Source: Rhodococcus oryzae
Lineage (GTDB): Bacteria > Actinomycetota > Actinomycetes > Mycobacteriales > Mycobacteriaceae
DNA: 64,000 nucleotides
Reading direction: 5' to 3'
Assembly (NCBI RefSeq): GCF_005049235.1
Contig: NZ_SUMD01000012.1
Span: 62,001 to 126,000, forward strand
The notes under the pieces were generated by a model that saw only the letters and a program-made list of their open reading frames with translations, made no database searches and had not been told where the DNA came from. Positions 16,881 through 29,717 of the stretch are shown piece by piece. The translations under genes and the position numbers were made by a program. Position 1 is the first letter of the stretch; every line of letters starts with the position of its first letter.

Positions 16881-17783
16881 CTACTTCCGGCTCGGGAAGT
16901 GCCGGATCAGGCCCTCCTGCACCACGGTCGCGAGCAGCTGCCCCTCGAGCGAGAAGAACCGGCCGGTCGCCAACCCGCGGGAGCCGGCCGCCACCGGCGA
17001 CTCGGTCGCGTACAGCACCCACTCGTCGAACCGGAACGGCCGGTGGAACCAGATCGAGTGGTTCACGGTGGCCGCGACGATCCGGTCCAGGCCCCACGAC
17101 AACCCGTGGGTGGTGATGATCGAGTCGAGCACCGTGGTGTCCGAGGAGTAGCCCATCGTCGCGACGTGGAGCAGCGGGTCGTCGGGCAGCTCGCCGTCCG
17201 CCTTCATCCAGACCCGGTTGTGGTTGAGCTTCTCCCCAGTGCCCTTGAGGATCCAGCTCGGGTCGTTCGCGTAGCGCATGTCGATCGGCTTGAGGGCGTT
17301 GACGAACATCTGCAGCCGGTCCTCGTACCCGACGAAGTGATCGCCGAGCGGCGGCAGGGTGTCCGGGTACGGCACGTCCGGGACCTCGACCGCATGCTCG
17401 AGACCCTTGCCCCAGTCCTGGAAGGCCACGAGCATCACGAACAGCTCCTGGTCGTCCTGGTAGGCGACGACCTGGCGGTTCGCGAAGGCCCGGCCATCGC
17501 GGTGGCGCTGCACCCGGTACTCGATCGGCCGCTTCACATCGCCGCCCCGGATGAAGTGGGCGTTGATGGCGTGCACCGGCCGGTCACCGGACACCGTGCG
17601 CCCGGCCGCGATGATCGCCTGGGACACCAGCTGGCCGCCGAACGTCCGGCTGCCGAGCTGGGCCTGGGGCGGGTGCTGCCCGAGGAACACGTCCTCGTCG
17701 AGCTGCTCGAGGTCGAGCACGCTGAGAAGGATGTCGAGATCCCCCGCCCGAACGGGACGGGGCTGTGCCCCCAGGTCAGTCAC
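16881..17783 (-). CDS. tesB: Acyl-CoA thioesterase II
   Basis: This 300-residue protein of the TesB family is built from two hot-dog domains and hydrolyses acyl-CoA to free acid and CoA in the cytoplasm. Recognisable segments are FLGQHPPQAQLGSRTFGGQL near the N-terminus, HAINAHFIRGGD, and the C-terminal NHSIWFHRPFRFDEW. Its start abuts the pyk stop with no spacer, so the two genes are co-transcribed. The same pyk-tesB pairing occurs in mycobacteria. Length and motif order are normal for the family. Confidence 0.93.
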   Translation of the reverse strand: MTDLGAQPRPVRAGDLDILLSVLDLEQLDEDVFLGQHPPQAQLGSRTFGGQLVSQAIIAAGRTVSGDRPVHAINAHFIRGGDVKRPIEYRVQRHRDGRAFANRQVVAYQDDQELFVMLVAFQDWGKGLEHAVEVPDVPYPDTLPPLGDHFVGYEDRLQMFVNALKPIDMRYANDPSWILKGTGEKLNHNRVWMKADGELPDDPLLHVATMGYSSDTTVLDSIITTHGLSWGLDRIVAATVNHSIWFHRPFRFDEWVLYATESPVAAGSRGLATGRFFSLEGQLLATVVQEGLIRHFPSRK

Positions 17784-19202
17784 CTAGTGGTCCTCTTCTC
17801 CGATGCGGTGCACGTGAATCAGGTTGGTCGAGCCTACGGTGCCCGGGGGCGAACCGGCCACGATCACGACGAGGTCGCCCTTGTTGTACCGGCCGAGGGA
17901 CAGGAGCGCGGTGTCGACCTGCCCGATCATCTGGTCCGTCGTCGAGACCGGCGACACCAGGAAGGTCTCGGTGCCCCAGGTCAGGGTCAGCTGGCTGCGC
18001 ACCTCCGGCAACGGGGTGAACGCGAGCAGCGGCAGGTGCGTGTGCAGCCGGGCCAGCCTGCGGACCGTGTCGCCGGACTGGGTGAACGCGACCAGCGCCT
18101 TTGCGTCCAGGCGCTCGCCGATGTCGCGTGCCGCGTAGGAGATCACGCCGCGCTTGGTCCGCGGGACGTGGGTCAGCGGGGGCACCCGGGTGGACTCGGC
18201 CTCGACCGCTTCCACGATCCGGGCCATCGTCTGCACGGTCTCCATCGGGAACTTGCCGACCGAGGTCTCGCCCGACAGCATCACCGCGTCGGCGCCGTCG
18301 AGCACGGCGTTCGCGACGTCGGAGGCCTCGGCGCGGGTCGGCCGGGAGTTCTCGATCATCGACTCGAGCATCTGCGTCGCGACGATCACCGGCTTGGCGT
18401 TCTCCCGCGCGATCTGGATGGCGCGCTTCTGCACCAGCGGCACCTGCTCGAGGGGCAGCTCGACGCCGAGGTCGCCGCGGGCCACCATCACCGCGTCGAA
18501 GGCCAGCACCACGGCCTCGAGGTTCTCGATGGCCTCGGGCTTCTCCAGCTTCGCGATCACCGGGACCCGGCGGTCGAGGCGGTCCATGACCGCGTGCACG
18601 AGCTCGATGTCCGCGGGCGACCGCACGAAGGACAGTGCGATGAAGTCCACGCCGAGGCGCAGTGCGAACTCGAGGTCCTCGATGTCCTTCTCGGACATGG
18701 CAGGCACCGAGACATCCATGCCGGGCAGCGAGACGCCCTTGTTGTTGCTGACCGGACCGCCCTCGGTCACCTCGCAGACGACGTCGTTGCCGTCGACGGC
18801 GGTGACCGTCAGTCCGACCTTGCCGTCGTCGACCAACAGCCGATCGCCGGGCTTGGCGTCCTTGGCCAGCTCCCGGTACGTGGTGGAGACGCGGTCGTGG
18901 GTGCCGTCGCAGTCCTCGACGGTGATCCGCACCTCCTCGCCGTTCTCCCACACCGTGCTGCCGGTGGCGAAGCGGCCGAGCCGGATCTTCGGGCCCTGCA
19001 GGTCGGCGAGGATGCCGACGGCCTTGCCGGTCACGTCCGAGGCCTCGCGGACCCGAATATAATTCTCCTCGTGGTCGGCGTGTTCGCCGTGACTGAAGTT
19101 CAACCGGGCCACGTCCATGCCGCTCTCGACGAGCTCACGAATGCGATCCCCGGTCGCGGTTGCGGGGCCGAGCGTGCACACAATTTTCGTCCGTCGGGTC
19201 AC
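17784..19202 (-). CDS. pyk: Pyruvate kinase
   Basis: This glycolytic enzyme of 472 residues converts phosphoenolpyruvate and ADP to pyruvate and ATP. The sequence starts RRTKIVCTLGPAT and has NFSHGEH, the active-site lysine and Mg-binding region VPVIAKLEKPEAIENL, the MVARGDLGVELP segment and MLESMIENSRPTRAEASDVANAV. The C-terminal allosteric domain is complete. It is the first gene of a pair with tesB. The 95-nt region upstream, between pyk and gltD, is AT-rich on the minus strand (TTGTTTGTATGTATG) and probably carries the promoter. Confidence 0.97.
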   Translation of the reverse strand: MTRRTKIVCTLGPATATGDRIRELVESGMDVARLNFSHGEHADHEENYIRVREASDVTGKAVGILADLQGPKIRLGRFATGSTVWENGEEVRITVEDCDGTHDRVSTTYRELAKDAKPGDRLLVDDGKVGLTVTAVDGNDVVCEVTEGGPVSNNKGVSLPGMDVSVPAMSEKDIEDLEFALRLGVDFIALSFVRSPADIELVHAVMDRLDRRVPVIAKLEKPEAIENLEAVVLAFDAVMVARGDLGVELPLEQVPLVQKRAIQIARENAKPVIVATQMLESMIENSRPTRAEASDVANAVLDGADAVMLSGETSVGKFPMETVQTMARIVEAVEAESTRVPPLTHVPRTKRGVISYAARDIGERLDAKALVAFTQSGDTVRRLARLHTHLPLLAFTPLPEVRSQLTLTWGTETFLVSPVSTTDQMIGQVDTALLSLGRYNKGDLVVIVAGSPPGTVGSTNLIHVHRIGEEDH

Positions 19203-19297
19203 GCGTCGAGCCTAGTCGGTGCCCTCACTCATCTCCATCGCAGGCGGTGAATTGTGCATACATACAAACAATTAGACCCTTTGCGTTTGCCTGCGAT

Positions 19298-20803
19298 TCA
19301 CACTACGGCGAGCGGCAGCGCCGTCGGGTGTACGGGCGACGGCAGGTCCGAGTGACCCGAGAGGTACACGTCGACGCCGCGCGCCGCCGACCGGCCCTCG
19401 GCGATCGCCCACACCACCAGCGAGGCCCCGCGGTGCGCGTCGCCGCACACGAAGACGCCAGGCGCCGTGGTCTGCCAGTCCGGCCCACACGACAACACGC
19501 CGCGCCGGGTCAGCGACAGGCCCAGATCGTCGAGCATTCGGCTGTACTCGACGCCCTCGAATCCGATCGCGAACAGCGCCATGTCACAGGGCAGTTCGAC
19601 CTCCTCGCCGACGGGCCGGACGTGCCTGCGCCCCTCCGCGTCCCGGCTGACCTTCACCTCCGCCAGCACCATCGACCGCACGTTGCCCTGCTCGTCGCCG
19701 AGGAAGCGCTGCACCGCCACCTCGTAGCGCCGGACACCGCCCTCGGCGTGCGCGGGCGAGGTGCGCAGCACCATCGGCCAGGACGGCCACGGGGAACGTT
19801 CGTCGTCGCGTTCGGTTGGCAGCTCCGGGTTGTAGTCGAGCTGGGTCACCGACGCCGCGCCCTGACGGTGCGCGGTCCCGAGGCAGTCGGCCCCGGTGTC
19901 GCCGCCCCCGATGATCACCACGTGCTTGCCCTTCGCGGTGATGGGGCTCGCCCCGTCACCCTCGCATTCCCGGTTCGACGGCACCAGGTGGTCCATCGCC
20001 AGGTGGATGCCCTTGAGCTCGCGACCCTCCACGGTCGTGTTGTCCCGCGCCCGCAGCGCACCGACGGCCAGCACCACGGCGTCGAACCGGGCGCGCAGCT
20101 GCTCGACGGTCAGGTCGACGCCCACCTCGCAGTCGGTGACGAAATGGGTTCCCTCCGATCGCATCTGGGACAGGCGCCGCTCCAGGATCGACTTGTCCAT
20201 CTTGAACGCGGGGATGCCGTACCGCAGCAATCCGCCGAGACGGTCGTCTCGCTCGAACACCGTGACGTCGTGCCCTGCCCGGGTGAGCTGTTGCGCCGCG
20301 GCCAGTCCACCGGGTCCCGAGCCGACCACCGCGACCTTCTTGCCCGTGCTGATCACCGGGTGCTGGGGCACGACGATGCCGCCATCCCACGCCGCGTCCG
20401 CGATGGCCTGTTCGATCCGCTTGATCGTCACCGAGCCGCCGGTGTCGTTCTCGGCTATCGACAGCACGCACGCCGCCTCGCAGGGCGCCGGACAGACCCG
20501 GCCCGTGAACTCCGGGAAGTTGTTGGTGGCGTGCAGCCGTTCACTGGCCGCGCCCCACCGGTCACGGCGCACCAGGTCGTTCCAGTCGGGTATCAGGTTG
20601 CCCAGCGGGCAGCCCGCGGAACCGGAGTGGCAGAACGGAACCCCGCAGTCCATGCACCGGGTCGCCTGCTCGGCCACCTCCCTGGCCCGCTCCGCGGCGG
20701 GCTGCTCCGCATAGACCTCGTCCCAGTCGCCGATGCGCTCGGTGACCGGGCGCTTGGGCGCGTCCTTCTTGACCACCTTCATGAAGCCCTGGGGATCAGC
20801 CAC
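19298..20803 (-). CDS. gltD: Glutamate synthase small subunit
   Basis: This is the NADPH-oxidising beta subunit of glutamate synthase, 501 residues. The N-terminal Fe-S domain has the cysteine sets [15 protein letters not shown] and [12 protein letters not shown] and NADPH sites follow ([12 protein letters not shown] and [11 protein letters not shown]). The GTG at 20803 is chosen because GGAGG lies 6 nt upstream, inside the end of gltB, and because it overlaps gltB by 8 nt. It supplies electrons to GltB to make two glutamates from glutamine and 2-oxoglutarate. Confidence 0.95.
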   Translation of the reverse strand: MADPQGFMKVVKKDAPKRPVTERIGDWDEVYAEQPAAERAREVAEQATRCMDCGVPFCHSGSAGCPLGNLIPDWNDLVRRDRWGAASERLHATNNFPEFTGRVCPAPCEAACVLSIAENDTGGSVTIKRIEQAIADAAWDGGIVVPQHPVISTGKKVAVVGSGPGGLAAAQQLTRAGHDVTVFERDDRLGGLLRYGIPAFKMDKSILERRLSQMRSEGTHFVTDCEVGVDLTVEQLRARFDAVVLAVGALRARDNTTVEGRELKGIHLAMDHLVPSNRECEGDGASPITAKGKHVVIIGGGDTGADCLGTAHRQGAASVTQLDYNPELPTERDDERSPWPSWPMVLRTSPAHAEGGVRRYEVAVQRFLGDEQGNVRSMVLAEVKVSRDAEGRRHVRPVGEEVELPCDMALFAIGFEGVEYSRMLDDLGLSLTRRGVLSCGPDWQTTAPGVFVCGDAHRGASLVVWAIAEGRSAARGVDVYLSGHSDLPSPVHPTALPLAVV

Positions 20804-23800
20804 GAGCCGCCTCCATGATCGCAGTGTCCACGTCCCGGCCCTCGGCGCGAGCGAGTCGGGTCGCGTCGAGCACCCGCTGGTAGTCGACCGGCAGCACCTT
20901 GGTGAACAACGCGCTTCGCCGCGGCCAGTCCGCCAGCACCGAGGCCGCCAACGGCGACCCGGTCCAGTGCCGGTGCTGCGCGACCGCCTCGGACAGCCAC
21001 GCGAGGTCGTCGGCATCGAGCGGCTGCAGCGTGACCATGGCCGGGTTCACCATCTCCGGATCCAGGTCCAGCACGTACGCGATGCCGCCCGACATGCCCG
21101 CCGCGAGGTTGCGCCCCGTGCGCCCGAGCACCACGACGCGCCCGCCGGTCATGTACTCGCAGGCGTGGTCCCCGACGCCCTCGACGACCGCGGTGGCGCC
21201 GGAGTTTCGCACCGAGAACCGTTCGCCCACCAGTCCGCGCAGGTAGACCTCGCCGGACGTGGCGCCGTAGAGGATCGTGTTGCCGGCGATCACCTGGGTC
21301 TGCGCCGCGAACGTCGCGTCCGGGGACGGCCGGACCACGATCCGGCCACCCGAGAGTCCCTTGCCGACATAGTCGTTCGCGTCGCCGATCATGTCGATCG
21401 TCACCCCGGGCGGCAAGAAGGCTCCAAGCGACTGGCCCGCCGAGCCGGTCAGCTCCACCCGGATGGTGTCATCCGGCAACCCCTCCGCGCCGTAACGGCG
21501 GGTCACCTCCGACCCCAGCAGGGTGCCGACCGTGCGGTTGACGTTGCGCACCGGCAGCTCCAGCCGCACGGGGTGCGCATCCTCCAGCGCGCCCTCGGCG
21601 AGCTGGATCAGGGTGCGGTCCAGCGCCAGCTCCAGACCGTGGTCCTGATCGCGCTGCCTGCGGCGCTGGGTCATCGGCGTGCCCTCGCGGTCGGTCGGGA
21701 TCTCGAAGATCGCCGACAGGTCGAGCCCGCGGCTCTTCCAGTGAGCGATGCCCTCCGCGGTCTCGAGCACGTCGGCCCGGCCCACCGCCTCGTCGACGCT
21801 GCGGAACCCGAGCTGCGCCAGGTACTCCCGCACGTCCTGGGCGATGAACCGGAAGAACTCCTCGACGAACTCCGGCTTGCCGTTGTACCGCTTGCGCAAT
21901 TCCGGGTTCTGGGTGGCCACCCCGACCGGACAGGTGTCGAGGTGGCAGACCCGCATCATGATGCAGCCGGCCACGATCAGCGGCGCCGTGGAGAACCCGA
22001 ACTCCTCCGCGCCGAGCAGGGCCGCCACCATGACGTCGCGGGCGGTGCGCATGCCACCGTCGCACTGGACGGTGATCCGGTCCCGAAGGCCGTTGAGCAC
22101 CAACGTCTGCTGCGCGTCGGCGAGACCGATCTCCCATGGCGCGCCCGCATGTTTGAGGGAGGTCAGCGGGGAAGCCCCGGTGCCGCCGTCGTGGCCGGAG
22201 ATGAGCACCACGTCGGCGTGCGCCTTCGACACCCCGGCCGCGACCGTACCGACGCCGACCGAGCTGACCAGCTTCACGTGCACGCGGGCCTGCTCGTTCG
22301 CGTTCTTCAGGTCGTGGATGAGCTGGGCCAGATCCTCGATGGAGTAGATGTCGTGGTGCGGCGGCGGGGAGATCAGACCGACGCCCGGCGTCGAGTGCCT
22401 GGTCTTGGCCACCCACGGATACACCTTGTAGGCGGGCAACTGACCGCCCTCCCCCGGCTTCGCGCCCTGCGCCATCTTGATCTGGATGTCGGTACCGTTC
22501 ACCAGGTAGTCGCTGGTGACGCCGAACCGGCCGCTGGCGACCTGCTTGACCGCGCTGCGCCTGCGCGGATCGTAGAGCCGGTCGGTGTCCTCGCCGCCCT
22601 CCCCCGAATTCGACCGCCCGCCAAGGTTGTTCATCGCGATCGCCATCGTCTCGTGCGCCTCGGCCGAGATCGAGCCGTAGCTCATCGCGCCGGTGTTGAA
22701 GCGCGTGACGATGGACTCCACCGACTCCACCTCGTCGATCGGGACGGGCTCGCGCAGTCCCTCACGGAACCGGAACAGCCCGCGCAGCGCGCCTCCCGCC
22801 GCGGCCAGCCGGTTGACCTCCTCGCTGTACCGGGCGAACACCTCGTGCTGGCCCGACCGGGTCGCGTGCTGGAGCAGGAACACCGTCTCGGGGGTGAACA
22901 GGTGCAGCTCGCCCTCCCTACGGAACTGGTATTCGCCGCCCACCTCCAGGCGGCGGTGCGCGCGGTCGGTCGGGTTGTCCGGGTACGCGATCCGCTGCCG
23001 GATCCGGACCTCCTCGGCGAGCACGTCGAGACCGACCCCGCCCAGTTTGCTGACGGTGCCGGTGAAGTACTCGTCGACCAGTTCCCGGTCGAGTCCAATG
23101 GCCTCGAAAACCTGTGCCGCCGTGTAGGACCCGACGGTCGAGATGCCCATCTTGGACATCACCTTCAGCACGCCCTTGCCCAGCCCGGTCAGGTAGTTGC
23201 GGACCGCGATCTGCGGCTCCACGCCGACGAGCTCGCCCTCACTGACCAGGTCCTCGATGGACTCCATGGCCAGGTACGGGTTGACCGCGGCGGCGCCGAA
23301 ACCGATCAGCAACGCCAGGTGGTGTACCTCGCGCGCGTCGCCGGTCTCGACGACCAGCGCCACCTTGGTCCGCTCCTTCGTCCGCACCAGGTGGTGGTGC
23401 ACGGCGGAGACCGCGAGCAGCGACGGGATCGGCGCGCGGGCGTGGTCCGAATCGCGGTCGGAGATGATCAGCGTCCGGTACCCCGCCGCGATCGCCTCGC
23501 TCGCCGCCGACCGCAACTCCTCGATCGCCTCGGCCATGCCCGTGCCGCCGCGCTCGACGTCGTAGAGCGCGCGCAGCACGGTGGCGGCCAGACCCTGGTT
23601 GTCGCCGTCGTCGTTGATGTGGATGATCTTGCCGAGCTCGTCGTTGTCGAGCACCGGCCAGGGCAGCACGATCTGCCTGCACGACGCGGCGGTCGGTTCG
23701 AGCAGGTTCTGTTCCGGTCCCATCACCCGCGAGAGGGACGTGACGACCTCCTCCCGGATCGCGTCCAGCGGCGGGTTGGTCACCTGTGCGAACAGTTCGA

Positions 23801-25379
23801 TGAAGTAGTCGTAGAGCAACCGCGAGCGCTGGGACATGACCGCCACCGGGGTGTCGGTGCCCATCGAGCCCAGCGGCTCGCCGGGCGCGGAGGCCATGGG
23901 GGCGAGCAGGATCCGGAGGTCCTCCTCCGTGTATCCGAAGACCACCTGCCGCAGCACCACCGACTCGTGTGGATGCTGCATGTGCGCGCGTTCGGGCAGC
24001 TCTCTGAGCTCGAGCAGCCCGCTGTGCAGCCACTCCGAGTACGGACGCTCCAAGGCCAGCCGCAGCTTGGCCTCCGCGTCCGGCACGATCCGGCCGGCCG
24101 CGGTGTCGACGAGGAACATCTGGCCGGGTTCGAGCCTGCCCTTGGCCACCACCTCGGACGGCGGCACGTCGAGTACGCCGCTCTCGCTGGCGAGGATCAC
24201 CCGCCCGTCCGCCGTCTGCCACCACCGGCCTGGACGCAGGCCGTTGCGGTCGAGCACCGCCCCGACCTCGGCGCCGTCGGTGAAGGTCACGCAGGCGGGG
24301 CCGTCCCACGGCTCCATCAGCGAGGCGTGAAAGCGGTAGAAGTCGCGCCGCTCGGCGTTCATCTGGGCATCGTTCTCCCACGCCTCCGGGACCATCATCA
24401 TCACCGCGTGCGCGACGCTGCGGCCGCCGAGATGCAGCAGCTCGAGCACCTCGTCGAAGGACGCGGAGTCCGAGGCCTCGGGCGTGCAGATCGGGAAGAG
24501 CCGTTTGAGGTCGCCGGGAATCAGCGCGCTGGCGAGCAGCGCCTCCCTGGCGTGCATCCGGTTCCGGTTCCCACGCACGGTGTTGATCTCGCCGTTGTGC
24601 GCGACGAATCGGAACGGATGCGCGAGGGGCCAGGACGGGAAGGTGTTGGTGGAGAACCTGCTGTGCACGATCGCGATCGCGCTGTGGCAGCGATCATCGC
24701 GCAGGTCGGGGAAGAACGCCGGCAGCTGCGCGGTGGTCAGCATCCCCTTGTAGACGATCGTCCGGCTCGACAACGACGGGAAGTACACCCCCGTGCCATC
24801 GGCCTCGACCTGGGGGCTCACCTGCTCGGCGCGCTTGCGCAGCCCATAGACCAGGCGATCCAGTTCCAGGCCAGCGGGCCTGCCGTCCGGACCCGCCGGT
24901 GCCGCGACGAACAGCTGGCTCATGTGCGGCATGCAGTCGCGCGCGGCGCGCCCGATGTCCGCGCCGTCGGGGTCGACCGGCACCTCGCGCCAGCCGAGCA
25001 CCTCGAGTCCCTCGTCCTCGGCGATCGCACGGATCCGCTCGATGGCCGCGGCGCGTCGATCCGGATCCTGCGGGAGGAAACAGATCCCGGCGGCGTAGGT
25101 GTTCGCGCCGTCGGGGTTCGGCTCGGGCAGCTCGAACCCGGCCACCTCGGCCAGCAGGGCGGTCGGCAGCTGCAACAGGATGCCCGCGCCGTCACCGCTG
25201 TTCGGTTCGGCGCCAGCGGCGCCGCGGTGTTCGAGATTCGCCAGGGCGAGGAGCCCGTCCGCGACGATCGAGTGCGAGCGCCTGCCGAGGATGTCGGCCA
25301 CCATCGCGACACCGCAGGAATCGGCCTCCTGGGCCGGGTCGTACAGCCCCTGCGGCGCGGGCGAGCGAGAGAACAGCAA
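20796..25379 (-). CDS. gltB: Glutamate synthase large subunit
   Basis: This alpha subunit of glutamate synthase is about 1527 residues. The TTG at 25379 is preferred over the longer frame because GTGGAGGTG lies just upstream and the family N-terminus ([13 protein letters not shown]) follows at once. The class II glutaminase nucleophile is the Cys in EADSCGVAM, which is exposed after removal of a propeptide of about 21 residues. Later come the FMN domain ([12 protein letters not shown]), the 3Fe-4S cluster motif [15 protein letters not shown] and the GXGXG-type C-terminal domain. The leader is about 150 nt and begins with an inverted repeat. Confidence 0.95.
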   Translation of the reverse strand: MLFSRSPAPQGLYDPAQEADSCGVAMVADILGRRSHSIVADGLLALANLEHRGAAGAEPNSGDGAGILLQLPTALLAEVAGFELPEPNPDGANTYAAGICFLPQDPDRRAAAIERIRAIAEDEGLEVLGWREVPVDPDGADIGRAARDCMPHMSQLFVAAPAGPDGRPAGLELDRLVYGLRKRAEQVSPQVEADGTGVYFPSLSSRTIVYKGMLTTAQLPAFFPDLRDDRCHSAIAIVHSRFSTNTFPSWPLAHPFRFVAHNGEINTVRGNRNRMHAREALLASALIPGDLKRLFPICTPEASDSASFDEVLELLHLGGRSVAHAVMMMVPEAWENDAQMNAERRDFYRFHASLMEPWDGPACVTFTDGAEVGAVLDRNGLRPGRWWQTADGRVILASESGVLDVPPSEVVAKGRLEPGQMFLVDTAAGRIVPDAEAKLRLALERPYSEWLHSGLLELRELPERAHMQHPHESVVLRQVVFGYTEEDLRILLAPMASAPGEPLGSMGTDTPVAVMSQRSRLLYDYFIELFAQVTNPPLDAIREEVVTSLSRVMGPEQNLLEPTAASCRQIVLPWPVLDNDELGKIIHINDDGDNQGLAATVLRALYDVERGGTGMAEAIEELRSAASEAIAAGYRTLIISDRDSDHARAPIPSLLAVSAVHHHLVRTKERTKVALVVETGDAREVHHLALLIGFGAAAVNPYLAMESIEDLVSEGELVGVEPQIAVRNYLTGLGKGVLKVMSKMGISTVGSYTAAQVFEAIGLDRELVDEYFTGTVSKLGGVGLDVLAEEVRIRQRIAYPDNPTDRAHRRLEVGGEYQFRREGELHLFTPETVFLLQHATRSGQHEVFARYSEEVNRLAAAGGALRGLFRFREGLREPVPIDEVESVESIVTRFNTGAMSYGSISAEAHETMAIAMNNLGGRSNSGEGGEDTDRLYDPRRRSAVKQVASGRFGVTSDYLVNGTDIQIKMAQGAKPGEGGQLPAYKVYPWVAKTRHSTPGVGLISPPPHHDIYSIEDLAQLIHDLKNANEQARVHVKLVSSVGVGTVAAGVSKAHADVVLISGHDGGTGASPLTSLKHAGAPWEIGLADAQQTLVLNGLRDRITVQCDGGMRTARDVMVAALLGAEEFGFSTAPLIVAGCIMMRVCHLDTCPVGVATQNPELRKRYNGKPEFVEEFFRFIAQDVREYLAQLGFRSVDEAVGRADVLETAEGIAHWKSRGLDLSAIFEIPTDREGTPMTQRRRQRDQDHGLELALDRTLIQLAEGALEDAHPVRLELPVRNVNRTVGTLLGSEVTRRYGAEGLPDDTIRVELTGSAGQSLGAFLPPGVTIDMIGDANDYVGKGLSGGRIVVRPSPDATFAAQTQVIAGNTILYGATSGEVYLRGLVGERFSVRNSGATAVVEGVGDHACEYMTGGRVVVLGRTGRNLAAGMSGGIAYVLDLDPEMVNPAMVTLQPLDADDLAWLSEAVAQHRHWTGSPLAASVLADWPRRSALFTKVLPVDYQRVLDATRLARAEGRDVDTAIMEAARG

Positions 25380-25534
25380 CGGGCACCTCCACATCGGCCG
25401 GGAAGGCTGCCGGGTGTGGCGCGCGGGGCCATCGCACGGAGCCTCGGCTGGCGGGTCCCACCGGGTCGGGTGGAGATCACACCAGTTCGGGGTTCCGGGA
25501 CGACTCTGGCCCGAAAAGAAAACTCCGAGCGTCA

Positions 25535-25575
25535 CACTCGGGCGTGCTCAGTTTAGCAGCAGAAACGCCCGAGTA
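25535..25575 (-). promoter_or_regulatory. Inverted repeat in the gltB upstream region
   Basis: ACTCGGGCGT (25536-25545) and ACGCCCGAGT (25565-25574) form a perfect 10-bp inverted repeat with a 19-nt AT-rich spacer. On the minus strand TATACT, a plausible -10, overlaps the upstream arm. The element lies about 155 nt before the gltB start. It could be an operator for a nitrogen regulator or an RNA hairpin at the 5' end of the leader. The function is inferred. Confidence 0.45.
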
Positions 25576-25645
25576 TAGGGGCGTAACCAGGACCGATCAG
25601 CCGCTGAACGGCCTGCCCCGCCGCAGCCCCGCGGTCGTAAATGAG

Positions 25646-26638
25646 CTAGCCGTCGGTCTTGCCCGCCTCGGTACCGCCGGATTCCGCGGGGCCCGCGTCG
25701 GGTTCTCCTTCCGACCCCCCGGTCGCCGATGAACCGGTCGCCGCGACCGCGGTCGCCACGGGCTCTCGAGGATGCTTCGGCTGCAGCTCCTCCGGGGCCT
25801 CCCGGCCCTTCTTCGCCGCGAGGAAGTAGATCACCGCTCCGATGAACACGATGATCGACGTGAACACGTTGATCCGGATCCCGGCGATGTGGGTCGCGTA
25901 GTCATCGCGCAGGAGCTCGACGAAGAGGCGGCCCATGCAATATCCGGCGACGTAGAGCGCGAACAGGCGGCCGTGGCCGATCCGATAGCGGCGGTCGACC
26001 CAGACCAGCAGCACGACGATCAGCAGGTTCCAGACGAGCTCGTACAGGAAGGTGGGGTGCACGACCTTCTCCACCACCCCGGTGGAGGTGCCGGCCAGCT
26101 GATCAAGCCGGCCGTCCGCGTTCACCCGCTCGAAGATCTCCAGGCCCCAGGGCAGGGTTGTCTCCCGCCCGTACAGCTCCTGGTTGAAGTAGTTGCCGAT
26201 CCGTCCGATCGCCTGCGCGAGCAGGATTCCCGGCGCGACGGCGTCACCGAGGGCGGGCAGCGGGACCCCACGCTGTCGACAGCCGATCCAGGCGCCGATA
26301 CCGCCGAACAGCACGGCACCCCAGATGCCGAGACCGCCCTGCCAGATCTTCAGCGCATCGACCGGGTTGCCGCCCTCACCGAAGTAGGTGCTCCAGTCGG
26401 TGGCCACGTGGTACAGCCGGCCACCGATCAACCCGAACGGGACGGCCCAGATCGCGATGTCGAGGACTGTGCCCTTCTCGCCACCACGAGCGACCCAGCG
26501 CCGGTCGCCCCACACCGCCGCGACGACGATGCCGAGGATGATGAACAGCGCGTAGGCGCGCAGCGGAATCGGGCCGATCGACCACACGCCCTGCGGCGGG
26601 CTCGGGATATAGGCCAGGATGTCGGCAGTCGGGGTCAC
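25646..26638 (-). CDS. lgt: Prolipoprotein diacylglyceryl transferase
   Basis: This integral membrane enzyme of 330 residues transfers diacylglycerol from phosphatidylglycerol to the lipobox cysteine of prolipoproteins. It has about seven hydrophobic helices, and the Lgt signature GRIGNYFNQELYG is intact, as is HPTFLYELVWN. The C-terminal 60 residues form a charged Glu/Pro/Gly tail, as is common in actinobacterial Lgt. The GTG start at 26638 overlaps the trpA stop as GTGA, so it is the last gene of the trp operon. The same trpA-lgt linkage exists in mycobacteria. Confidence 0.95.
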   Translation of the reverse strand: MTPTADILAYIPSPPQGVWSIGPIPLRAYALFIILGIVVAAVWGDRRWVARGGEKGTVLDIAIWAVPFGLIGGRLYHVATDWSTYFGEGGNPVDALKIWQGGLGIWGAVLFGGIGAWIGCRQRGVPLPALGDAVAPGILLAQAIGRIGNYFNQELYGRETTLPWGLEIFERVNADGRLDQLAGTSTGVVEKVVHPTFLYELVWNLLIVVLLVWVDRRYRIGHGRLFALYVAGYCMGRLFVELLRDDYATHIAGIRINVFTSIIVFIGAVIYFLAAKKGREAPEELQPKHPREPVATAVAATGSSATGGSEGEPDAGPAESGGTEAGKTDG

Positions 26639-27452
26639 GACGCCACGGTAGCCGAGCGGACTCCCGCGGCGAGTTCGGTGGTGATCGCGCGCAACGCCTC
26701 CTGGCCCTCGGCCACGGCCGTCACCAGCGCCGAGCCGACGATGACCGCGTCCGCGTAGGCGGCGATCTCGGCGGCCTGTGCGCCGGAGCGCACGCCGAGC
26801 CCGACGCCGACCGGGATGTCGGAGTGCTCACGCACCCGCGCCACCAGCTCAGGCGCCATGTTGGACACCGCGTCGCGGGCGCCGGTGACGCCCATCGTCG
26901 AGGTCGCGTACACGAAGCCGCGGCACAGGTCGACGGTCTTGGCGAGGCGCTCGTTGGTCGAGGAGGGCGCGACCAGGAAGGTCCGGTCCAGTCCGTACTT
27001 GTCGGAGGCGGCCAGCCAGGCGGCGGCCTCGTCCGGGATGAGGTCGGGGGTGATGATCCCCAGCCCGCCCGCGGCGGCGAGGTCACGGGCGAACTCGTCG
27101 ACGCCGTACTTGAGGACCAGGTTCCAGTAGGTCATCACGACCGCCTTGCCGCCGGCCTTGCTGATCGCCTCGACGACGGTGAACACGTCCCGGACCCGGA
27201 ACCCGGCGACCAGGGCCGCGTCCGCCGCCGCCTGGATCGTGGGCCCGTCCATCACCGGGTCGCTGTACGGGATGCCGACCTCGATCAGGTCGCAGCCGGA
27301 GGAGACCAGCGTCTCGAACGCCTCGATCGAGCCGGGCAGGTCGGGGTAGCCGGCGGGCAGGTACCCGACCAGCGCGGCCCTCTTCTCCGCTCGGCACTGC
27401 GCGAAGAGTTCACCCAGGCGGGACGGTGCTGCGGCGTGCGGCTGCGGTGCGG

Positions 27453-27456
<4 letters not shown>
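26635..27456 (-). CDS. trpA: Tryptophan synthase alpha subunit
   Basis: This 273-residue TIM-barrel enzyme cleaves indole-3-glycerol phosphate to indole, which is channelled to TrpB. The catalytic Glu lies in [11 protein letters not shown], with the catalytic Asp after [14 protein letters not shown] further on. [16 protein letters not shown] binds phosphate. The GTG at 27456 is preferred over the longer frame because it overlaps the trpB stop as GTGA and leaves a normal N-terminus. It lies between trpB and lgt in one operon. Confidence 0.96.
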
Positions 27457-28763
<1,307 letters not shown>

Positions 28764-28825
28764 CCGTCCAGTCTGCCTTAGTCGGTGCGACCGAACTCAC
28801 GTCGGGTCCGACCGCCCTGGGTTGG

Positions 28826-29635
28826 TCAGCGAGCGGGCTTGGGGCAGGACGGGTGCGCCCCTGCGGCCACCAGATCCTTGACGGCCGTGCGCGGATCGCC
28901 GCTGGTGACCAAGCCCTCGCCGACGAGGACGGCATCCGCGCCCGCGCCCGCATACGCCAGCAGGTCCGCGGTCCCGCGGACGCCGGACTCGGCGATCTTG
29001 ACGACCTCGGTCGGCAGTCCGGGGGCGATACGGGCGAACGTGTCGCGGTCCACCTCGAGGGTCTTGAGGTTGCGCGCGTTGATGCCGATGACGCTCGCAC
29101 CCGCCTCGAGGGCCCGGTCGGCCTCCTCCTCGGTGTGGACCTCCACAAGGGCTGTCATGCCGAGGGACTCGGTGCGGTCGAGCAGCGAGGCGAGCGCGTC
29201 CTGTTCGAGGGCAGCGACGATCAGCAGGATCACATCGGCGCCGTGGGCCCTGGCCTCGTGGATCTGGTACGGGCCGACGATGAAGTCCTTGCGCAGCACC
29301 GGGATCGTCACGGCCGCACGCACGGCGTCGAGGTCCGCGAGCGAGCCGTGGAAGCGGCGCTCCTCGGTCAGCACGCTGATCACCCGCGCGCCGCCCTGCT
29401 GGTATGCCAGCGCGAGTTCGGCGGGGTCCGCGATCTCCGAGAGCGCACCCTTGGACGGGCTGGCCCGCTTGACCTCGGCGATGACCCCGATGCCGGAAGC
29501 CCGCAGCGCGGCGGCGGCGTCAAGTGCCGCCGGCGCGGCGGCCGCGGCCGCCTTCACGGCTGCGAAGTCCAGAACGGATTCACGGGCCGCGACGTCTGCA
29601 CGCACCCCGTCGAGAATCGAATCGAGAACCGTCAT
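28826..29635 (-). CDS. trpC: Indole-3-glycerol-phosphate synthase
   Basis: This monofunctional 269-residue enzyme closes the ring of carboxyphenylamino-deoxyribulose phosphate. Family motifs are [13 protein letters not shown] (catalytic Lys), [13 protein letters not shown] and the C-terminal [11 protein letters not shown]. It is not fused to TrpF, and no separate trpF was found in this window. It follows the Trp-associated membrane protein gene after about 80 nt and precedes trpB. Confidence 0.96.
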   Translation of the reverse strand: MTVLDSILDGVRADVAARESVLDFAAVKAAAAAAPAALDAAAALRASGIGVIAEVKRASPSKGALSEIADPAELALAYQQGGARVISVLTEERRFHGSLADLDAVRAAVTIPVLRKDFIVGPYQIHEARAHGADVILLIVAALEQDALASLLDRTESLGMTALVEVHTEEEADRALEAGASVIGINARNLKTLEVDRDTFARIAPGLPTEVVKIAESGVRGTADLLAYAGAGADAVLVGEGLVTSGDPRTAVKDLVAAGAHPSCPKPAR

Positions 29636-29717
29636 CGTGTCCCGAGTCCTTTCTGGGCCGTTGCCGTGTGAGCAACCTCATCGGATTGGGCAAGCCTAGA
29701 GGGCGCCACCTTATTGA

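Noticed and set aside
20733-25556. A 1607-codon open frame on the plus strand
   Set aside because: It is the antisense shadow of gltB, caused by high GC and lack of stops; the product is Arg/Gly/Val-rich without domain patterns, while the minus strand carries all GltB motifs.
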